A stretch of 18,093 nt of DNA from an uncultured Ruminococcus sp. (GTDB taxonomy: Bacteria > Bacillota > Clostridia > Oscillospirales > Ruminococcaceae), in the NCBI GenBank assembly GCA_947175005.1, contig CAMWLD010000008.1, forward strand, positions 1 to 18,093, given 5' to 3'. Positions 13,414 through 18,093 of the stretch are shown here, piece after piece. Numbering within the stretch: position 1 is the first letter of the stretch; each line of letters opens with the position of its first letter. The notes below the pieces were generated by a model that saw nothing but the letters and a program-made list of their open reading frames with translations, was not told the DNA's origin and searched no databases. The translations under genes and the position numbers were made by a program.

Positions 13414-14037
13414 ATGACATCTTTAAAGATGAGAACTGACCCTCTTTTTATGAGGAACAATTTTAATACAAGCGGAAAATGGGAAATTCCTACAATCATA
13501 AAACAGGATATGCCTATTGATAATATATCGCTTATAGCATACTCGGACACAAAAGCCAACGACAGACCCGAAAACACAAGGCACGGCGTTCACTTTTTTA
13601 TTGATGATTACCGCTTTAAAGGAATTTATGACAATCCTCGGAAGTCTCTTTCAAAATTATCACAATATGCTTTTCTTCTGACACCCGATTATTCTACATA
13701 CTCGGATATGAGCCTTTGGCGGCAAATGGAAAGTGTTGCGCATAGCCGTTGGGTGGGAGCATATTGGCAAAGCCATGGTTTAAATGTTATTCCCACTGTA
13801 ACATGGAGCACTGCATTAAGCTACAGCTTTTGCTTTGACGGAATAGAACATAATTCCATTGTTGCTGTAGGTATGATCGGCTGTAGAAAGGCAAAATCAG
13901 CATTTCTCCGAGGATATAATACCATGCTTGAGAAAATAGAGCCTCCCTCAGTAATATGCTTCGGCACTCCATTTAAAGAAATGACAGGAAATATTATTGC
14001 TGTGGATTACCGTTCATCACGAAAGGCGGTGAGATGA
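13414..14037 (+). CDS. DUF4417 family protein
   Basis: A 207-aa protein from the ATG at 13414, which has AAGGAG 6 nt upstream. The frame is open further up to an ATG at 13216 (with AAAGGCGG directly before it), giving a 273-aa option that crosses the antisense RNA region. HGVHFFIDDYRFKGIYDNP (about residues 58-76), LLTPDYSTYSDMSLWRQM, the RWVGAYWQSHGLNVIPTVTWS block and FCFDGIEHNSIVAVGMIGCRK are the recognisable conserved blocks of DUF4417. Function unknown; the family is common in phages and conjugative elements of Firmicutes. The next gene starts 1 nt after its TGA, so it is the first of three co-transcribed genes. Confidence 0.8.
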   Translation: MTSLKMRTDPLFMRNNFNTSGKWEIPTIIKQDMPIDNISLIAYSDTKANDRPENTRHGVHFFIDDYRFKGIYDNPRKSLSKLSQYAFLLTPDYSTYSDMSLWRQMESVAHSRWVGAYWQSHGLNVIPTVTWSTALSYSFCFDGIEHNSIVAVGMIGCRKAKSAFLRGYNTMLEKIEPPSVICFGTPFKEMTGNIIAVDYRSSRKAVR

Positions 14038-14038
14038 T

Positions 14039-14422
14039 ATGGGTGGAAGAGGAACTTTTGCTGCCGGAAATAATGTAGAATATAAATATGAAACTGTTGG
14101 AAAAATTGAGGGGGTTAAGGTACTATACGGAAAAGAAGGTAGTGGACTTCATGATTTACCTTCTGAAGCCCATTCATCCAATATGTATATCAAACTTCAT
14201 AAAGACGGAACGTTAAATATGCTGCGAATATACGACAATGAACATTATCTGACAACAGAAATAGCATATCATCCTGAACCTGATCTGACAGGAAATAGAA
14301 AACCTGTATTACACATACATTATTATGACCGTAACTTCAAGCGAACTGATGCAGCTTATTTATCAAAATCCATTTTTGATAAATATGAAAAATATCTTAT
14401 AGGGAGGACATGGTATGATTGA
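14039..14422 (+). CDS. Mobile-element-type hypothetical protein, MGGRG N-terminus
   Basis: A 127-aa protein. The ATG at 14039 follows GGCGGTGAG at close range. It starts MGGRGTFAAGNNVEYKYE, as do a set of small proteins in prophages and integrative elements of Clostridia (recollection, not checked). Visible blocks are HDLPSEAHSSNMYIKLHKDGT, YLTTEIAYHPEPDLTG and KPVLHIHYYDRN. It is polar, probably cytosolic, with no signal peptide. It overlaps the following gene by 8 nt. I cannot assign a biochemical role. Confidence 0.7.
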   Translation: MGGRGTFAAGNNVEYKYETVGKIEGVKVLYGKEGSGLHDLPSEAHSSNMYIKLHKDGTLNMLRIYDNEHYLTTEIAYHPEPDLTGNRKPVLHIHYYDRNFKRTDAAYLSKSIFDKYEKYLIGRTWYD

Positions 14423-14705
14423 TGGCAAAGCAAGTACATTTATTGAAAATCTTTACTTTGAAGATAATATTGTCATCTACCGTGATGAAAAATTTTATTT
14501 TAACGGTTGTCAAACGAAATGGGACTCGGACGGCAAAATAAAATCGGTTCGTCTTGAGGTTTACAATCTGACAAAAGACGAAACCGTTTTGTCAATTGTT
14601 AAGCCGTCCGATAAAGAGTGCATTGAAGCCTTTGAAAACGCCCCCTTATGGAACGGCAGAACTTTTTGGGAAGCAGAGGCAGAAATGCTTTGGGTAGATG
14701 AATAA
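14415..14705 (+). CDS. Small acidic hypothetical protein
   Basis: A 96-aa protein starting MIDGKASTFIENLYFEDN; GGGAGG lies 8 nt upstream of the ATG. It overlaps the previous gene by 8 nt, which points to coupled translation. Predicted strands alternate with turns (VIYRDEKFYFNGCQ, KSVRLEVYNLTKDETV); the C-terminus is acidic and aromatic (FWEAEAEMLWVDE). No known domain seen. As the last gene of the DUF4417 operon, it is followed by a terminator at 14743-14770. Confidence 0.7.
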   Translation: MIDGKASTFIENLYFEDNIVIYRDEKFYFNGCQTKWDSDGKIKSVRLEVYNLTKDETVLSIVKPSDKECIEAFENAPLWNGRTFWEAEAEMLWVDE

Positions 14706-14742
14706 AAAGCACTGCAAAAGGTCACATAATAATTAATGTATC

Positions 14743-14770
14743 CGCATTCCCGAAAATTTCCGGGAATGCG
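14743..14770 (+). terminator. Terminator of the DUF4417 operon
   Basis: A 10-bp perfect stem (CGCATTCCCG 14743-14752, CGGGAATGCG 14761-14770), 8-nt loop, then TTTCTT. Confidence 0.85.
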
Positions 14771-14773
14771 TTT

Positions 14774-14805
14774 CTTGCCTCTTGCTTCTTAGTTCTCTTG
14801 CTTCC
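14774..14805. repeat. Pyrimidine-rich CTTGCTTC-type repeat
   Basis: CTTGCCTCTTGCTTCTTAG (14774-14792) followed by TTCTCTTGCTTCC. The same motif family occurs at 10175-10258 in another intergenic region, so it is a recurrent element rather than a local accident. Confidence 0.55.
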
Positions 14806-14881
14806 AATTGGTAACAACTACAAAAAATATCAAGTAAAATTTGTGCAATGTGCGGAATACTCAAAAAAGCAAAATGGGTAC

Positions 14882-14910
14882 TTGAAAAAAATTTACAGAT
14901 GTGCTATAAT
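14882..14910 (+). promoter_or_regulatory. Promoter of the mcrBC operon
   Basis: TTGAAA (14882-14887), a 17-bp spacer, TATAAT (14905-14910) with an extended TGC. Start near 14917, leader about 64 nt. Confidence 0.8.
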
Positions 14911-14980
14911 ATAATGTGGTAGACTGAAAACCGTATTATGAGCGGGTTTCGGATCAGTATATAGGAAAGGACGGACAAAA

Positions 14981-15991
14981 ATGGGCAAAAACATTATCCT
15001 GTACGGTCCTCCGGGCACAGGTAAAACATACAACTCGGTAAACTATGCGCTGTCGATAATCTACAACATTCCCATAGATGTGGTAATGAAGAAGGATTAC
15101 AACGCCATGCTTGACCGCTACAACGAACTGAAAAACAGCTTCGGGCAGATAGAATTCACCACCTTCCACCAGTCCATGGGGTATGAGGAATTTATTGAGG
15201 GTATCAAGCCCGTATTCCTCGAGACCATGAACGAGAGAGGCGAGAGAACGAGAAAAAAGGAAATGGTCTATGTTGTTGACAAGGGCATTTTCCGTGAATT
15301 CTGCCAGAAGGCCGCAGAACACCCCGACGAGCGTTATGTTTTCATTATAGATGAGATCAACAGAGGCAATATCTCGAAGATCTTCGGTGAGCTTATTACG
15401 GTCATTGAGCCGTCAAAGCGTCTGGGCGAGCAGGAAGAGGTAAAGGTAAGACTGGCTTATTCACAGGAGCCCTTCGGCGTGCCCTCAAATGTTTACATAG
15501 TGGGAACGATGAACACTGCCGACCGTTCCATTGCCCTGCTTGACACGGCTATCCGCCGCCGTTTCGACTTTGTGGAAATGCTGCCGAGACCCGACCTGTT
15601 CCATGACACATTTGTGGAGGGAGTAAGCGTGGAAGAGCTGCTGGCGACCATAAACAAGCGTGTGGAAATTCTCTGCGACAGGGAGCACACCATAGGTCAT
15701 GCTTATTTTATGGGTCTCAAGACCGAGCCTACTGTGGCAAAGCTGGGAGCTATATTCAAAAACTCCATAGTTCCCCTTTTGCAGGAATATTTCTACGGGG
15801 ACTATCAGAAAATGCGCTGGGTGCTGGGCGACTACAACAAAGAGCCTGAGGAGCAGTTTGTCAAGGCTCTTGCCATTGACTACAAGAAAACCTTCGGCGA
15901 GAATGTGGAGCTTTTCCTTGATGTGGACGATACCTATGAGATAAACGACGCAGCGTTCTGGAATATTGAAGCTTATAAAAAATTACTCTGA
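14981..15991 (+). CDS. mcrB: McrB-type AAA+ GTPase of a McrBC restriction system
   Basis: A 336-aa NTPase motor. The ATG at 14981 has AAGGACGG upstream and immediately enters the P-loop: GPPGTGKT at 9-16. Walker B with the McrB signature FIIDEINRGN (121-130), the GTPase-specific MNTADRS motif (177-183) and an arginine-rich IRRRF (191-195) are all present. McrB assembles as a hexamer that hydrolyses GTP and translocates DNA, with McrC as the nuclease partner. E. coli McrB has about 160 extra N-terminal residues that read methylcytosine; here these are missing and the 64-nt leader leaves no room for them. DNA recognition must come from another part or protein. McrC follows 68 nt downstream, so the pair forms one operon. 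Confidence 0.92.
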   Translation: MGKNIILYGPPGTGKTYNSVNYALSIIYNIPIDVVMKKDYNAMLDRYNELKNSFGQIEFTTFHQSMGYEEFIEGIKPVFLETMNERGERTRKKEMVYVVDKGIFREFCQKAAEHPDERYVFIIDEINRGNISKIFGELITVIEPSKRLGEQEEVKVRLAYSQEPFGVPSNVYIVGTMNTADRSIALLDTAIRRRFDFVEMLPRPDLFHDTFVEGVSVEELLATINKRVEILCDREHTIGHAYFMGLKTEPTVAKLGAIFKNSIVPLLQEYFYGDYQKMRWVLGDYNKEPEEQFVKALAIDYKKTFGENVELFLDVDDTYEINDAAFWNIEAYKKLL

Positions 15992-16059
15992 TAAAGTCGG
16001 GCTTTTATTGCTTTTTATCGGGAGTTCTTTAAACGGCAAACGAAAGCGGTGAGTTCTGT

Positions 16060-17400
16060 TTGGGAAAACGTGATAGATACAAAATAACCGCGTCCCAGTT
16101 TTTTACTATAGCGGGTTCGAGCGAAAGGGAGAACGGTGTTCCCCTGCCCGAAGAGCTGTTCTGTATGCTGGAGGATTTCTGCCTGGATAAGAAAATGCCC
16201 GACCCCAGGGGCATAAACAGCTATATGCTCTCCCCCGAGGGCGAGGGGAATGAACGCATTCTGCGGGCGGGAGGCTACGTTGGGGCAATGGTATTCAAGG
16301 ACGGCACTCAGGTAGAGCTGCTGCCCATGCTTACCGCCAAGGACAGGCAAGGAAACGAGCTGTCCAACAAGCGTATACTCCTTAATATGCTAAAGTCCAT
16401 GAGGACTATTCCTCTTACGAACTACAACCTTAACAGCAGGGCGGCGGAAAATCTTAATATTTTCGAGACCTTTATCCTTGCGTTTATAAACGAGGTCTAC
16501 GGGATAGTCAAAAACGGCTTGAAGCAGTGCTACACGCCTTATGAAAATAATGAGAATTTCCTGAAAGGGAAAGTAATATATGCCAAGCACGCCACGAAAA
16601 ATTTCGCCCACAAGGATAAATTTTACGTGCAGTATGATGTGTTCACCATAAACAGGGCGGAAAACAGGCTTATTAAATCCACGCTGAAATATCTGAAAAA
16701 TATCACATCCTCCGCAAGAAGCCGCAACAGGCTGGAATCGCTGATAGCGAATTTTGACGGGGTGGATTATTCCACGAATTATGCGGGGGACTTTGCGGCG
16801 ACTGTTATAGACAGAAGTATGCAGGGGTACAGGAACGCTCTGCGGTGGGCGGAGATATTTTTGCTGAGCCGCTATGTTACGGTGACTACGGGGCGTAATG
16901 TTGCTTATGCGGTAATATTCACCACGGGAGAACTGTTTGACAGCTACACGGTTTACAGCCTCGGAAAAATGCTGGACAACCAGCGCTTTAAAGCGGAGAT
17001 ACAGAAAAAGCATTACCCCATGCTCAACAAGCCCATGCCCCGTGACAGTGCGCAGGCGCTGGCTGTAATGACCATGCGGGAAACGGGAATGCGTGTGGTT
17101 TTCGACTCCAAATGGCAGGAGCTTAATGCCAACGACCCAAACTGCGGTATTTATCAGACGGATATTTACGATTTGTATAATTTACTGGAAATGTACAGAT
17201 CGGATAACGTTTGCTACATATATCCCTTGGCGGGTGAGCTTGGGGAGGACAGACGTGAGATTTGTTTTAAAAATGAGGACGGTGTGCTGGGCAGAGTTTG
17301 CTTTGTGGATATAGGCGATATGGAGGGCAGTCTGCTGAGCGTGCTGGAGCATATTTTCGGAAATCTGACCATTTCCAAGAATATAAGCAAAAACAGATAG
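16060..17400 (+). CDS. mcrC: McrC-type nuclease subunit of a McrBC restriction system
   Basis: A 446-aa protein. The start is taken as TTG at 16060: GGTGAG is 6 nt upstream and there is a stop in frame at 16030, so no upstream ATG exists. McrC features: GGYVGAMVFKDGTQVELLPML (71-91), the NIFETFILAFINEVYGIVKNGL helix (133-154), KGKVIYAKH and QYDVFTINRAENRLIKSTL (191-209), the typical McrC core. The PD-(D/E)xK nuclease half motif FDSKW (348-352) is followed by YQTDIYDLY (365-373). The expected RPD ahead of that strand is not evident; ALAVMTMRETG occupies its place. McrC is recruited by McrB and cleaves modified or foreign DNA, mainly in phage restriction. Followed by a hairpin at 17433-17461. 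Confidence 0.88.
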   Translation: MGKRDRYKITASQFFTIAGSSERENGVPLPEELFCMLEDFCLDKKMPDPRGINSYMLSPEGEGNERILRAGGYVGAMVFKDGTQVELLPMLTAKDRQGNELSNKRILLNMLKSMRTIPLTNYNLNSRAAENLNIFETFILAFINEVYGIVKNGLKQCYTPYENNENFLKGKVIYAKHATKNFAHKDKFYVQYDVFTINRAENRLIKSTLKYLKNITSSARSRNRLESLIANFDGVDYSTNYAGDFAATVIDRSMQGYRNALRWAEIFLLSRYVTVTTGRNVAYAVIFTTGELFDSYTVYSLGKMLDNQRFKAEIQKKHYPMLNKPMPRDSAQALAVMTMRETGMRVVFDSKWQELNANDPNCGIYQTDIYDLYNLLEMYRSDNVCYIYPLAGELGEDRREICFKNEDGVLGRVCFVDIGDMEGSLLSVLEHIFGNLTISKNISKNR

Positions 17401-17432
17401 CGGCAAAGGATTCATACGCCTGCCGATAATTT

Positions 17433-17461
17433 CCCCGGCTCTTTTTCGGAAAGGGTCGGGG
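17433..17461 (+). terminator. Hairpin after mcrC
   Basis: A 12-bp stem with two G-U pairs (17433-17444 with 17450-17461), loop TTCGG, followed by AGTTTCATT. The T-run is weak, so termination may be partial. Confidence 0.6.
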
Positions 17462-17520
17462 AGTTTCATTGAATTTGTTATGAATAATTTACCCGCGCAT
17501 TTAAAATTACACAAGACGTA

Positions 17521-17549
17521 TTGACAAACATTTGTAAATCCTGTATAAT
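17521..17549 (+). promoter_or_regulatory. Promoter of the 50-aa gene
   Basis: TTGACA (17521-17526), a 17-bp spacer and TATAAT (17544-17549) are perfect consensus. The predicted start near 17556 leaves only about 15 nt of leader. Confidence 0.85.
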
Positions 17550-17570
17550 ATAAAAAAGGATGGTGTTAAA

Positions 17571-17723
17571 ATGTCCGATCAAGAACTTTGCACGCAATAC
17601 GAGCTGATCGTAACGTTATTAAAAAGTGACAAACAGGATAAAGTAATAGAAATTCTTGAGGACGCTATTGAGCGTATTAAGGGCACATCCAACAAAGACA
17701 GTAAGGAATCGGCTAACAGCTGA
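17571..17723 (+). CDS. 50-aa hypothetical protein with own promoter and terminator
   Basis: The ATG at 17571 follows AAAAAGGATGG. The protein begins MSDQELCTQYELIVTLLK and ends with a Ser/Lys/Asn-rich tail (SNKDSKESANS). The middle (about residues 9-37) is an acidic amphipathic helix with KVIEILEDAIERIKG. No transmembrane helix or known domain is seen; a small helical regulator or adaptor is possible. It has its own perfect promoter and a terminator 22 nt after the stop, so it is a single-gene unit. I do not recognise the family. Confidence 0.75.
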   Translation: MSDQELCTQYELIVTLLKSDKQDKVIEILEDAIERIKGTSNKDSKESANS

Positions 17724-17744
17724 TCGGTGTAATGCCGTGGTTAT

Positions 17745-17784
17745 AAAGGTGTAAAGCTTATTTCAAGGCTTTGCACCTTTTTAT
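17745..17784 (+). terminator. Terminator of the 50-aa gene
   Basis: A 13-bp stem with one G-U (AAAGGTGTAAAGC 17745-17757 with GCTTTGCACCTTT 17768-17780) and T-run TTTTATT. Confidence 0.9.
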
Positions 17785-17819
17785 TAGCTTTTCCGCATTA
17801 TTGATAAGGGGGCGAATTT

Positions 17820-18093
17820 ATGAACGCAGCTACAAAGCTTTTCCGCTGCCGTGATCCTTTTGACACGGAAAATACAAACGGACTGTTTTTCGAGGCAATG
17901 AGGGACAATCTGGCTTTTCAATATGAAAACTGCCCCGAGTACAGGCAGATACTCCAAAGCAGGGGATTTTCCCCGGAGGATATGCGCTGTTATGAGGACA
18001 CCCCAAATATACCGCCTCTGCCTACGCTGTTTCTGAAAAAACATCATCTTCGGAGTATGTCTGAAGAGAAATGCCTCATAACCGCCACATCTT
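17820..18093 (+). CDS. LuxE/PaaK-like acyl-activating enzyme, N-terminal part (runs off right edge)
   Basis: The ATG at 17820 has AAGGGGG about 9 nt upstream. The 91 visible residues include FDTENTNGLFFEAMRDNLAF, CPEYRQILQSRGFSPEDM (about 41-58), IPPLPTLFLKKHHLRS (69-84) and the beginning of the CLITATS strand. This pattern (hydrophobic helix, x-x-Y-x-x-I-L-x-x-x-G-F, P-P-L-P-x-x-x-F-K) fits the start of LuxE-type acyl-protein synthetases / PaaK-related AMP-forming ligases, which activate a carboxylate for transfer. The catalytic TSGTTG-type site would be just beyond the edge (TATS is where it begins). No promoter seen in the 36 nt gap after the previous terminator, so expression may use read-through or a weak promoter. 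Confidence 0.6.
   Translation, partial: MNAATKLFRCRDPFDTENTNGLFFEAMRDNLAFQYENCPEYRQILQSRGFSPEDMRCYEDTPNIPPLPTLFLKKHHLRSMSEEKCLITATS

Overview
The window looks like chromosomal DNA from a low-to-mid GC Gram-positive gut Clostridia, most likely a Ruminococcus-like member of the Oscillospiraceae. The support is: AAGGAGG-type ribosome binding sites, many near-perfect TTGACA-17-TATAAT promoters, PKTG-type cell-wall sorting, and housekeeping proteins of Clostridial flavour. This assignment is inference from style; no rRNA or other marker is present.

Layout. From 1 to 3666, minus strand, are two secreted-protein genes. One is a left-truncated carbohydrate-binding/solute-binding protein driven by a consensus promoter with a repeat-rich 210-nt leader. 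The other is a 573-aa exported protein with a C-terminal PKTG sorting signal. From 4195 to 4770 is a compact RNA-rich locus. A 29-aa single-helix toxin-like peptide (minus) and a short plus-strand RNA converge on a shared hairpin, and direct repeats make the two RNAs complementary over the toxin start codon. This is the architecture of the Fst/par type I toxin-antitoxin family. A second plus-strand RNA next to it has a similar promoter, a repeat matching the toxin ribosome-binding region, and a C-rich anti-Shine-Dalgarno stretch.

From 4771 to 8724, minus strand, is a tight operon: toxN, aroE, a flavin-reductase-like protein, tatD and a U32-peptidase-like protein. It is headed by 3.3 tandem 33-nt repeats and a hairpin that identify a type III ToxIN (AbiQ-like) toxin-antitoxin system. 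With no clear promoter in front of aroE, the core genes seem to depend on the toxIN promoter. From 8781 to 11767 are citrate synthase and aspartate kinase (minus), each an ordinary metabolic gene.

From 11950 to 14770, plus strand, is an accessory island. It holds a HigA-type repressor fused to an ImmA/IrrE metalloprotease with no toxin partner, a DUF4417 protein, and two small proteins of a type seen in mobile elements. A strong minus-strand promoter and hairpin terminator predict an antisense RNA across the leader of the DUF4417 gene. From 14882 to 17461 is a two-gene McrBC-type restriction system. It has a minimal McrB lacking an N-terminal DNA-binding domain and an McrC whose nuclease motif is only partly canonical. 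It is followed by a 50-aa single-gene transcription unit and the start of a LuxE/PaaK-like acyl-activating enzyme.

Taken together, metabolic genes are interleaved with at least three stress/defence modules (type I TA, type III TA, McrBC) plus a phage-like regulator island within about 13 kb, so this resembles a defence-gene landing zone. The least explained parts are the two-RNA arrangement around the 29-aa toxin and the antisense RNA in the DUF4417 leader.
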